Both the position numbers and the translations under genes were made by a program. From NCBI GenBank assembly GCA_023231475.1, contig JALJEE010002791.1, positions 1-29,998 of the forward strand: DNA of 29,998 nucleotides. Direction: 5' to 3'. Source of the stretch: Seison nebaliae. Lineage: Eukaryota; Rotifera; Pararotatoria; Seisonacea; Seisonidae. Every line of letters begins with the position of its first letter. Positions within the stretch are counted from its first letter, which is position 1. Of the stretch, positions 9,533-20,240 are shown piece by piece. The notes under the pieces are model-generated. The model searched no databases. It was not told where the DNA came from and worked only from the letters and a program-made list of their open reading frames with translations.

Positions 9533-10429
9533 ATGAGCAAATTAGCTTTGATATTCTTCATAATTCCATTGGCATTCGCCGCTACCATCCACGAACAGAA
9601 TAAGAATGACCATCAACAATTTAACGGTTTTGTTTCCTTCTTAAATCTCATCTTATCCTCTTCACTTTCAAGATGCTTCAGATATTCAAAAACAGTTGCC
9701 CGAATCTTATACTTCACTTGACAACAAACAACAAAATCATCTGAAAAATCAAGGAAGTGTCGGCGTTCTACGAGGAATGAACAAAGAACGAGAACCAGTC
9801 AGTTTCCAATGGAATTTCCCAAAACAATTCGACAATAATCAACATTCTCAAGTTGGTATTTTACAGCAGACTAATGGAAAGAGTGCTTCTCTACACGCTT
9901 CACAAGTACCACAAAATCCCATTCCAATGAACGCTCCTTTCATTGCTCAACCACAACCAAAAATATTATCTGCCATCGCTGCCGAACGAGCATGGAATGT
10001 TCCAATTCAATGTCCTGCCAATCTCTGTCCACAAGGTGCTGTTTGCAGCGAAGAAAATGGAGCACCAGCATGCCGATGTCTTCGATATTGTTCTGGAGGT
10101 AAATTTTTCTTTTTTCAATTTTTCCTTCTATTCATTCAATTCTCATCGAAGATAATCCATGTACTTTCGAAAATTTGAGAATCGGTCGTGAACTTCACGC
10201 TTATCCACAAAATCCAACTTATTACATTCATTGTGATGTTATTCCCGGTACTTACTGGGTACGACCATGTCCCGCTAACACTGTTTGGGATGCACAACGA
10301 TCCGAATGCAATTATTATCCAAGTTCAATAATAATTAAAATTTGAATTTTATTTATATTCTCATTTCCAGATAATAATAATGGTGGTGGTGGTGGTAATG
10401 GATGTGGAACTGCTGGAAGTTTATGTTAA
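9533..10429 (+). CDS. Secreted chitin-binding (peritrophin-A/CBM14) protein, four exons
   Basis: Exons 9533-9626, 9673-10098, 10152-10322 and 10371-10429 join in frame to give 249 residues. The introns are 46, 53 and 48 bp with GT-AG ends. Residues 1-17 form a clear signal peptide ending AFAA. A Gln/Asn-rich linker follows, then a six-cysteine CPANLCPQGAVC...CRCLRYC module resembling an EGF or follistatin-type knot. Next is a CBM14-like domain (residues about 175-230) with cysteines at NPC, IHC, RPC and SEC plus conserved aromatics. The spacing of its last three cysteines (HC-x11-PC, then 13 residues to SEC) resembles the compact four-cysteine mite allergen Der p 23. The tail is a glycine run plus two cysteines (CGTAGSLC). 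The likely role is binding chitin in the peritrophic matrix or cuticle. It has its own TATA promoter. Secretion and chitin binding are inferred from domains. Confidence 0.85.
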
Positions 10430-11575
10430 ACCAAATACATAACTCTTTCACCACAACATCAAAACATTAGAAAAATAACAAATTTGAAAAAAAAAAACTA
10501 ATCATCACAAACATTGAAATTAATAATTTGGATTTATTCGTTTCCTGAAAAGAGGATATTTCTTTTGCTTTCTCTTATCTATTAAACCGTATCATTTCTT
10601 GCCAAAAATTGAATGTGCGCTTTATTTATTCTCATCATTCCATCGTCTTTCTATAAATCATTTTCAATGATTATCTATCTAATAGATATGACACGCCCAT
10701 ATACCATGATTTAAATATCGACATTTCCGATATTCCATTTTACTTCCAATCATTTCTCTTATTTTGACATAGTCGAAGTCGCATACATTCCACACTAAAT
10801 TCTCCTTTACAAATTCTTCCATGATTCTTCGAATTTTTGGAATTGTTTTTTCAAGAGAATTTATGAGAAATTTCTCTTTTTCCAGTTACACTTTCCCACC
10901 AAAAAAACAAACAAACAAACAAAGAAAAATTGAAAAATCATTTTGTCTTCATTCCATCGTCATCATCTTTTACTAATTCAGTATCTGTTTCTTTTAAACA
11001 TCAATTCCTTTCTTGCTTAACGGGTCATATGATTATTCTCCTAATTCATTTTCTCCACCCAAACAAACGCAATGCAAGACGATCTTCTATGTTATCCATG
11101 TATTCCTGTCTGATTTCTACTTAATGTTTATTTTCATTAAAATACAATATACGTTCTTCAATTGTCCTTCTTCCTTTCCCATCAATTTAAACGATGTAGA
11201 TATGTCCTTAATTGAAAAGACCAAAAATGTCGGTTTTCGTCATGACCAATATTGGTCTGTTTCGTCTCCAAAATCAAACATCCTCTTTTCCCATGGATAT
11301 CTTGTGGCAAATTTTAAATTGTGATAATTTAATGTTAACGTAAAAAAAATACTCACAATTTATAGTCTTCACAAAAATGGTGTCAGAACAAGAAACGTTC
11401 CAGTTTGGAGTATTCAAAACAGGAAACAAATAATGAAACATCGACCGGTCTAACTTTATTGATTTAATTCAAATTTAATTTATATGACCAATATTCAAAT
11501 TGTGAATTAGCAATATAATTTATTTGTTCATTTAACATAACATAATGATATAAATAGGAATGAAAATTTGGTAAA
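10430..11575. other. Intergenic region between the chitin-binding gene and VPS29
   Basis: 1.1 kb containing the 3' ends of two convergent genes. Frames at 10930-11124 and 11013-11324 overlap each other, lack a signal or known motif, and fit chance ORFs in AT-rich DNA. A short AAAC run (about 10904-10922) is the only notable simple repeat. I see no RNA gene. Confidence 0.5.
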
Positions 11576-12222
11576 TTATTTATATTTTTCAAAAACTTCT
11601 TGTTCTACTTTCACTTCGTCATCGATCAATCGATAAAAATAAGAAGTTACTTTCTTCCCCTCAATATTTAATACAACAAACGACGGAACCACTTTCCTAA
11701 AATGGAATACAAATGAATGGGAGAAAAATGAAGAAATAACTTCGTCATTGAATCGAATGCGCCTGTCGCCGATCCTGGATTCATTATCAATTTTCCATCG
11801 ATCACTTTCTGATAAGAATTATGGATATGTCCAATAATAAGAATATCTACATTCATCTGTCGTTGTAATACGGACAAAGCTTTCTCATCATTCCAAGGTA
11901 ATATCTGATGTCCATGACATAAACCGATTCGGAATTCTCCGATCGTCACAACTTTCTGTTCAGGGAAACCGATATTCTATTCAAGAGAGAAACAAATTCA
12001 ATTAGTCACAAAAAAATTGAAACTGACATCATCCATATCTCCTTTCACTATGTGCACATCGTTTGCAAGAATTTTCAAATATTGAACAATCTCCATCGAC
12101 GTCAGATTGCCAGTACATAAAATGTGTTGAATCTTACCCGGAACTAACAGATCTTTCAACTTATCCGAAATGTTATTGGAACGGTAAGGGATATGGAGAT
12201 CCCCAATCACTAGCACCAACAT
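11576..12222 (-). CDS. VPS29: VPS29, retromer subunit, three exons
   Basis: Minus-strand exons 12222-12028, 11976-11741 and 11696-11576 give 183 residues, against 182 in human. Introns are 51 and 44 bp, GT-AG. VPS29 is the metallophosphoesterase-fold subunit of retromer, which with VPS26 and VPS35 sorts cargo from endosomes to the Golgi or plasma membrane. It is a scaffold rather than a proven enzyme. The fold's metal-site motifs are present: GDLHIP, CTGN (with Asn as in other VPS29s), GDMDD, HGHQ and [18 protein letters not shown] and NPGSATGA are near-signature strings. The ATG at 12222 ([10 protein letters not shown]) is chosen because the family starts there. The C-terminus ([18 protein letters not shown]... 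[13 protein letters not shown]) comes only from exon 3. Divergent from SNRPA1. Confidence 0.96.
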
Positions 12223-12587
12223 CCCCAACTCGAATGAAAGAGGTGGAAGAATGTGAGAAAATTTGAAAAAAAAACAAGAACTAAATTCAAAATAAAGAAA
12301 ATCATTAAAAATTTTTCAAAATTTATTCGAATTGAAATTATAAAGAATAAAATCCATGAATTTTAATAAGTAAGATGATGATAACGTAAAATATGTGAAA
12401 AGAAGGAAGATAAATAAAAAGGAAAAGAATTGGGGGAAATAAATTTTTGAATTTTTTCCAAAAAAAATTTTTTGTCCAGAGAAAAAATTCAAATTTTCGG
12501 CTTTAACCGACGTTCAATTTACTAGTTTCATTTAAACGAATCGTTCACGATTATTCTTTTCGGAAAGTTTTTATTAAGAGTGGAAAG
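12223..12587. promoter_or_regulatory. Shared divergent promoter region, VPS29/SNRPA1
   Basis: 365 bp between the start codons of two head-to-head housekeeping genes. It is AT-rich with A and T runs and no TATA element at sensible spacing on either side that I could favour. A bidirectional promoter is the simplest reading, by inference. Confidence 0.45.
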
Positions 12588-13571
12588 ATGATCAAATTGA
12601 CACCGGAATTGATTGAAGATTCCCCACAAGGAATGAACAGCATCAAAAATTATGAGTTGAGTTTAAGAGGTTTATCATTCTCTCGACATTTTCCTTCATA
12701 ATTCTCAAATCTGAAAATATTTGAAGATAGTCGTTTATTGAAAATTGAGAATCTCGCGTCCACATTCAATCAATTTGATTCGATTGATTTCTCAAATAAT
12801 TCAATTCGAATGCTCGGAGGCTTCACTAAATTGGATCGACTTCGTTTTCTTTATTTCATTAACAATTCCATCAGGTTTCCTTCATTCATTCATTTTCCAT
12901 TGAAATTAATATTAAGTTGAATGAAAAGTGAAATTCAGACAGATGTTCATCAAAATATTCCGAATGTAGAACTTCTCATTCTCACCAACAATGCGATCGA
13001 ACAATTCAATGAAATTGAAAAATTAAAGAATTTCAAATATTTGAATTTCATCAGTCTGATGGGAAATCCTGTAGCTAAACAGAAATATTATCGATTATTT
13101 ATAATCCATCTTCTTCCCACCATTCGTACTCTTGACTATCAACGAGTGAAATTGAAGGAAAGGAAAGAAGCAGAAAAGATGTTTGGAGGAAAGAAAGGAA
13201 AAAAATTGATGGACTTCCTTCTCAATAATTCAAACGATGACGACAATGAAGAAAGATTTGATGAGAAAATGAAAATTGATTCAGAATTAAAATCAGAATA
13301 TGCTGAGAAGAAAAAACAGAAGATCAAAGAAGCGATCACGTCAGTAGGAAATCATGAACAATTAGTGAAATTGGAGAATCTACTTCATACATTGTCACCA
13401 GATGAAGATCTCGATGTTCTTGATAAGAAGATTAGTTCGATTCTCAAAATATCTTCACCTCTCCTCGTAGCGAGAACAATAACGACGGTGATCAATTCTA
13501 ATAAGAAAGAAGAGGAAGAAGAAGAGGAGGAAGAAGAAGAAGAAGAAGAAGAAGAAAATGAAGGAGAATAA
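12588..13571 (+). CDS. SNRPA1: U2 snRNP protein A' (SNRPA1, Lea1), three exons
   Basis: Exons 12588-12669, 12727-12874 and 12929-13571 give 290 residues (human 255). Introns are 57 and 54 bp. U2A' forms a heterodimer with U2B'' on stem-loop IV of U2 snRNA in the spliceosome. The N-terminus MIKLTPELIED matches the family start MVKLTAELIE. Leucine-rich repeats follow (FNQFDSIDFSNNSIR and VELLILTNNAI), then the LRR cap with NPVAKQKYYRLF and LDYQRVKLKERKEAEKMF, a near-signature for U2A'. The exon 2/3 junction was placed at the AG at 12927-12928, which gives the right spacing between NNS and LTNN. The C-terminus is a long poly-Glu tract from GAA/GAG repeats, longer than usual and probably disordered. 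Confidence 0.95.
13500..13567. repeat. GAA/GAG-rich coding repeat
   Basis: Imperfect GAA/GAG trinucleotide run inside the last exon of SNRPA1, encoding about 19 near-consecutive glutamates just before the stop. It could vary in length between individuals. Confidence 0.85.
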
Positions 13572-13747
13572 TTCGAATATTTTTTATTTTGAAAACTTTT
13601 TATTAAACAAACTAAATTTTTTCGATTCTGTTAAATAAATATTAATAAATTGATTGTCATTTCGAGTTTTTGGTGATAATTGAAAATGTTCATTATAAGT
13701 TTCTTTTTTTTTTTGAATGATAAAATGTGTACAGGAAAAAAAAGAGA

Positions 13748-14526
13748 TTAAATATTTGTTGTATAACAATGAGGTTGGTCGAAGTGGTTGATGGATCGTG
13801 TTGATGCGATTGCATTTGTTATTGAGGAAGAAGAACGGATTCTTCGACGTGTCGAATAAGTGATGGGCATATGATGATAATTAATGGGATAACTCGGTAA
13901 ATGGGAAGGATGTTGAATTAACAATGGACGAGGAGGTATTTTCAATGAAGGAATTGGATGAGGAATTACACCGACATGAGAGAAACGTCGTCGAATAGAA
14001 CAAGTGAGATGTGACTTGAAATATTTCATCCATTGAATTCGATTATCATTCAAATGGTTGATTGTTAAAGATAATTGACTAGTTGGTCGAGGAGGAGGAG
14101 GTGGAGGAGGAGGACGAAGAGAAGATTTTATCGAAAGTTTTCCCAATTTCTTCCCAAATCTATTTCCGTGAATTGGAGTCTGACGAGATGATGGATGTCG
14201 ATGTACTGGATTTTCTTTTAAATTTTTCTCATATTTCTCTTTTGGAATCTTCTCAAATGCTTTCCGTTTATTTGTCATTCCATAATATTTCGATGGACGG
14301 TTCTTTGACGAATTAATCGTTTCATTTGATGTATAACTTTCAATGGAACTATTCAATAAATATTTCTGGGATGTTCTCACTAATTGCGATTGGGAACGAT
14401 TTTTCTTCTTTTTTTTCATTTTCTTTTCTTTCAATTCATTTTCATTTTTCTGATATTCTAATAAATTATTCTCATTAATATGATGATGATTAATGAGGTT
14501 ATTGTTGTTGTTGTTATTATTGTTGA

Positions 14527-14560
<34 letters not shown>

Positions 14561-17500
14561 GAGGTTGTTATTGTTGTTGTTGTTGTTGATGGAAGAAAGT
14601 TGAATGAATGTTGATGAATAATTTTTTGCTCTTAATTTCTTTGTTTTCCACCACAATTCGATACAAGTCATGACAATTGCAATGGATAAACCACAACCAA
14701 GAACAATATAAATTCCTCCGACGTTCTCAAATCCGAGTGATTGTTCAGCTAATGTAGCGTCTTGTTGATTACGATAATAAGCTGTTGATTTCCGACCGAC
14801 TGTGGAATATTTATCGATTTTGGATGAATTTGTATCGTCATCATCTTCTTTGATGTCGTGATAGAGATTGGTAGATGAACATTTTGCTCCTTTCACTCGC
14901 CACCATTTATTGTAGAATAGTTGGAGATCACCACGTTCTTGTAATTGGAGAATGGTATCAGACAATATATCACGATATGGTGATGCTTTGACTGTACCGA
15001 TTCCATAACCTTTCGAATCTAACAAACCACCTACTTGCATGAGAGAACATTGACGTTCGACGTAGAAACTAGTCATGGTGGATTCTAAGAGGAAAGCATA
15101 ATTCGAATTATGGACACGATGAATTCCTTCTTTGTAATTGTGAACAAAATTCTCTTTTTTCGCTTGCATCGTCGCCCACATTCGTTCGAATGTTGGAATT
15201 TTACTTTCCTTAAAAAACGAATATGTCGAACCACCTTTTAAACAACCATAATTTATTTCATTCTGTTTCGACAAATCATCCGCATTTTCGATCGGCCATC
15301 GCAATCGTTTCGATGTGAGAAATGCAGCAAGATTTGCCGTATAAGAACTAATCATAATTAACATGAACATCCACCAAACACTCGTCAATAATCGAGTAGA
15401 CAATGATTTGGGATTTAATTCGGAACTATTCTGTTGCATCAACGATCCGATTGTGAACCAGAGTGAGTTGAGTATTGTGAAATTGTTTTGTTGTATTCCA
15501 TCCTCATCACTATTGATTGATAACGAATCATTCGTTTCATTATTCATCTTATAAAAAATATTCTTCTTCTCTTGCCCATTCTCTGCTCCGAATTGTCGTT
15601 GACGATCATTTTGTTGTTGTTGTTGTTGTTGTTCTAATGGTGTTAGAAGAATATTTAAATTCTTATTATAATTATATTGTTGTTGTTGCTGTTGTTGTTG
15701 ATGGTGTTGATGGTGTTGATGGTGATGTTGAAGTTGATGAATTTTATCTGACTCCTCTCGATAAGAATGTTTACATGGAAATGGTTCATGCCATTCATGT
15801 GGTGAGAAGCGTGCTAATACGAATAATACAATCGATACAGTTATATAACCAACAATCATATACAACCACACTTCCAATGACAATGGTTCCAAAAAAAAGA
15901 ATAATCGCGGTTGAGGTTTTTTCGGCTTCTTATACAAAATCGTAATACCAGTATTGAGGAATGGTTTCGTAAAATCGATGACTTTACTCCTCTCATAAGT
16001 GATGGTGAAAGCGGCTACGGCTAAATCAGCTCTTTTCGCTAACAACTCACCAACAATACCTGTCCATTCTCCATTTCCCAAATCAACACCATAATGATTG
16101 TCTTTCGTTGTAGAAATTTCCCATTCGAATCCTAATTCCTCCGATAATGCATTCAACAAATCGACACAATATCCTTCATATAAATGTTTCGAATCTGTCG
16201 AATTCGTCCGACTAAGATATGGTTCTTCTAACATTGTTATGACTTTCAAATGACGTCCTTGGAGTGGTTTCCTGACTACTTTCACCGTATCTCCCGATTC
16301 ATCGATATCTGTCTCTTCTACTCGATCCGTATGAGATATTAAGTAGGAAGTGGAATAATGTGTGGAATAAAGGAATCCCTTCGCTTGACATGTTGATGGT
16401 GATCGAGAACATTCTTCTTTCTTCGTCAAATTCCAAACGGCAATCTAAAAATTAGAAAATAGGAAAAAATTGAAAACGCTCCAGAAACAGTCTTAGAAGT
16501 TTGAACTTTTGAAAATTTCTTATTTTCGACTGGTTGATAAATATCGAATTGTAATTTCGTTTCTTCTCCGAAAACTTGAGTAATCGGTATCTTCATTAAC
16601 GAGCAAAAAAAGATTAAGGGAAATTAGGAAAGGAAATTTACAAACGGAATTTATTCGTTTTCTCATTTGATGATTATATTCGTTGAATATCGAACATTTG
16701 GCATTCGAATAATAAAGTCTCTGACACGAAGTTGATACTATTTCATTTTTTATCTTCCTCAACATATCCAACATAATTTCCGGTAATTCCTTAACAATAA
16801 TCTTCAAAAAGAAATTCATGACGATTTTTTTATGAAATTTCTTTTCACCAAGTAAAAACTCTAAACATGTTCGTTATTCGAATATTCGTATAAACGTTGT
16901 TTCGTGTTGAGATATTTGAAATATTCGGAGGTGAAATTTGTTTGATAAATTCGTCGGAATTTTGATCGATCATAATTTGGTTGAATGAAAGTGATGTTCG
17001 CCGCCGTTATATTGAGTAATCTCATATTCATCAAATTTTCCGGTTGAAGAAACTAACAAGAAATGTAGAGTTAAATTTAAAGAAATGTAGAAATGTAATG
17101 AAATTAAACCGTGTTCAATATGACGAAACTATAAGCACCATTTAATGTATCAGCTTTCTGTGCCTGTAAAAAAAGGAGAAATTATTCGTAGCCAAAGAAA
17201 GAAGAATTTGAACTTCATCGAGAACGTGTCTGATGGAGGATTGAGAACAAAGAATGACGAATCGAGTAACATAATCTTTTTTGAGATGTTTGAACACCGG
17301 TTTCCAATCCAGTTTCGGTTTTTTATATTGTCCATCACTTTCAGAGAGAATTGGTTTCAAAGAAATCCGATATAACGGATAATGTCGATGGAGAGTGCGA
17401 AGATGTTCTTCCGGTGCCAACAACAACTCATTAGCAATATGTTGGAAATCTGGATATTGAGAAGGGAATGGAAATTATTCAAATTTGAGAAAAGAAAAAC

Positions 17501-18356
17501 ATTCAGTATTTTCGAAAACGAATGAGACATTTTCAATTCGATTTGTTACCGTCGTCGCTAGCGGATATGTGAAGAGTGTCATTGATGGAATTGCTGTGGC
17601 AATTGACTCCATCTTCCAATTAAGTATACTCGTTACGACTGTTTCGACAACTTGTCGAATACTTTTCACATTCGTATGAAAATGTGACCAAATACGTTCG
17701 GAGATGATATGGAAAAAGGAGGAACAATCACTTTCCTTATTATTATATTGAAGACGTTGATAAAGTGGATACATGAGCAGATATGGATCGATAAGAAAAT
17801 AAGGAATGGAAAAATATTGGGCACTCGATTGTACGAATTCGAGATGTTCTTCATATTCCGTTAGGAATGTGCTCGAAAAGAAATCGGTGGGGAATAAATG
17901 GAAAATGATGAAAGTGATGTCGATGGCGTATTTGGTGGGTATGAGAGCTGTTAGTTTAGTGGAAGAATCCTCTTCCAATCGATCTTTCTCATTTTTCATC
18001 TGTTTCTTCAATCTCTCATGATATGTTTTCCAACTATTGACTAGTTGGATGATTTCCGTAAATGAACTGACATCAATAATTTTCAAATGTGGAACGAGTG
18101 TCACCGAATGAATAAATCGGACATTATGATAAATCTTTTCATATTGTTCGATATTCATAATTTGTGGAGCGACGTGTTGTCGATGTCGTTGTTGGAATAA
18201 CATTTGAATTTCCTCCCAGACGTCATTGATGACATTACTCATTAAATTACTCTTCTTCTCAACGAAAACGATGATATCTTTGAAAATACAAGATGGAATA
18301 ATGACAAATGACTCATTTAAAATGAGAATTCGGCTAACCAATATCATAAACAGCAT
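13748..18356 (-). CDS. Kainate-like ionotropic glutamate receptor, seven exons
   Basis: Minus-strand exons 18356-17501, 17449-17214, 17163-17110, 17052-16867, 16801-16646, 16590-16507 and 16444-13748 join in frame to 1422 residues. Introns are 50-65 bp. This is a glutamate-gated cation channel subunit of the kainate group, acting at synaptic or muscle membranes. A hydrophobic start ([13 protein letters not shown]) may be the signal, with an in-frame stop upstream. A divergent amino-terminal domain spans exons 1-6 ([18 protein letters not shown]). S1 has [13 protein letters not shown] with the agonist Arg near 676. M1 lies at about 717-735; the pore reads GSLMQQ (Gln at the Q/R site, near 861); M3 has [10 protein letters not shown] (891-900). 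S2 has GGST (928-931) and FLLEST with Glu near 978. M4 is at about 1100-1121. Odd points: a ~93-residue Gln/His-rich insert in the M1-pore linker, a poly-Asn tract in a ~300-residue cytoplasmic tail, and Ala instead of the usual Pro in the PLT motif. Confidence 0.93.
14480..14600. repeat. GTT trinucleotide repeat encoding poly-Asn
   Basis: Interrupted run of GTT triplets (AAC on the coding strand) inside the last exon of the glutamate receptor, reading as three Asn blocks broken by Leu and Ile. Long codon-pure tracts like this are prone to slippage. Confidence 0.9.
15605..15735. repeat. TTG/TGG trinucleotide repeats encoding poly-Gln and His
   Basis: Two TTG-rich blocks (CAA/CAG/CAT on the coding strand) inside the receptor's M1-pore linker. 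They encode two Gln tracts and a His/Gln-rich stretch. The bases between them code in the same frame. Confidence 0.88.
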
Positions 18357-18884
18357 TGCGACATGTCGTTGGATTGGAACTTTGTTGATTCGTCTCCAAA
18401 TAGAATAAGTGAAATAAAAATAATTGGAAATAATTCCAATTCATTATCAATCGATTAATTCGGTTATTGAAAAGAAGAATTGTTTCTTAGAGATGAACTT
18501 TCATTTTTCGAACGATTTCAAGGAGATAGTTCGACTTTGCCTGATAAGAATTAGACGGCCAATTGAATGACATGAGAAGTTAATTAAATGAATTCCAATC
18601 AAACATGATAATAAGCAGATTTGAAATGTTATTGTCCCAGAGAATTATCCAGATTATTTTCGATTTTTAATTTCTCTTTTCCCATTGGGGAGACTCACGT
18701 AATCATCTTTTATTTCATTGACCGAATGGCAGCGTGCGATGATGTCGTGAGAAATTGATTACATTCGACAGAATTACCATATTTAATTTGAAATAAATCG
18801 ATTAATTAAATAAACGAGAATTAGAAATGGGAAGGGAAATAAGGTTGGCTATGTTGGAAGTAGGAATATGAAGGACGATTGGAA

Positions 18885-19169
18885 ATGGATGAAAATATTT
18901 CAGGATTTCTTCTAATTTTAACATTTCTCTTCTGCATTCCTGATAATTGTTCAGACAAGTTAATTCGTGCACAATCATCGACGACGACGACGACCTCAAC
19001 AAAGAGAGTGAAAGATATATATTTACTCGAACGAAAGGAGAAAGGAGCAGGTAAAAAGAATATTATAATGATTCATTGTCTTTACATAACTATTATCTTG
19101 TCGATTATTCTAATGATTATCGTTCTTCTTATCATATTCTTCATGTTGACAATTCCTCTATGCCTTTAA
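18885..19169 (+). CDS. Possible small membrane protein (unrecognised)
   Basis: A 94-codon frame from the second ATG (18885; another ATG lies at 18879). It starts MDENISGFLLILTFLFCIP, a signal-like stretch, then a hydrophilic Thr/Lys-rich middle (SSTTTTTSTKRVKD), then a very hydrophobic C-terminal segment of about 30 residues (IHCLYITIILSIILMIIVLL) that could span a membrane. Alternatively GCAG|GTAAAAAG at about 19045-19056 is a good splice donor. In that case the first part would be the opening exon of a longer secreted protein and the hydrophobic part would be intron. It lies upstream of, and divergent from, the glutamate receptor. No family recognised; AT-rich hydrophobic frames occur by chance. 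Confidence 0.28.
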   Translation: MDENISGFLLILTFLFCIPDNCSDKLIRAQSSTTTTTSTKRVKDIYLLERKEKGAGKKNIIMIHCLYITIILSIILMIIVLLIIFFMLTIPLCL

Positions 19170-20215
19170 GCAGCGCAACTACCGGTTGTCAATAATAATG
19201 CGGTATCGATATTACTCAAAAAAAAATTCCTATCATTCATTTACTTCCGATTGATTACTTGTTGTTACGTATAATCTCTAACATACACACATACACGACT
19301 ACGTCGACGACCAATTCTAGACATATTTTATAAATAAAATAAAATAAATTTTATTACTACATCATATTTGTAGAACTAACACGTTCTAATGAATTTAAAA
19401 TTTTCTTATAAGATAAAGGAGAGAACAACAATGTTCATTTCGTTCAAGAAGAATTTCAATAATTGAAACTACAAATATTTCATATCAATTCATATACAAT
19501 ATATCTCCACTCACTTTCTACTCGTATTCGTTAGGATGAAGAATATGCCTGATGAAGTAGTTTGTTGAAACGAAGATGATGTTTATTTTTCTTATTAAGC
19601 GACACCAACTTCTTTCTACCACCTTTCTCTAAACACACTGTTCTTCGTCTGGGTACATCAAAATTTATTTTTAGTTGACTGTCTCAATGAAAGTTGAGAT
19701 GGGCAACAAATTGATGGAAAGGATAAAATTTTCATTTTTAATAAAGAAGAAAAAGTTTCAACGATTTTCAATGGGACATCGTTTACCAAAATCGAATTAA
19801 GGTAAAGGATGCATAATATGGCAGTGATGAGTGACGAGGTAGAAGAGTTATGCACGTTCACCAACCATTAATAAAGCACAAATGGTATGTAGGCCGAGAG
19901 GGAGGGGTAGTAGTAATAATATTGTGTATATTTCCTTTCTTCATCGTGTCGTTTACTACAGCAACCACCAAGGATAATATACGTAAAACATAAAATAAAC
20001 CTAGATAATATTATACAATCGATTGAAACAAAGTCAAAATTTGAACACCCTATCAGATGACAATTTGTTCGAAAACAATAATACACAAGAAAGTTTTTTT
20101 TGCGAGTGCAGGCAGTTGACTTACATATTCCATCTACTTGTCTTCCTGTCTCTCATTTCACCTTTTACGTTGTTTCTCTTGCATATATTTGTCGCCGGAG
20201 ACACATTGCCAAAAA

Positions 20216-20240
20216 GATGATGATGATGATGATGATGATG
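20216..20240. repeat. (GAT)n microsatellite
   Basis: About eight GAT units in noncoding DNA, the second such tract in the window. Confidence 0.9.

Noticed and set aside
11013-11324. 103-residue plus-strand ORF downstream of the chitin-binding gene
   Set aside because: No signal, domain or splice context; composition fits chance reading of intergenic DNA.
14083-14316. Plus-strand Glu-rich ORF
   Set aside because: Antisense reading of the receptor tail, where GGA/GAG complements a Pro-rich stretch.
15517-15945. 142-residue plus-strand ORF rich in Val
   Set aside because: Antisense reading of the receptor's Gln/His repeats and M1 region.
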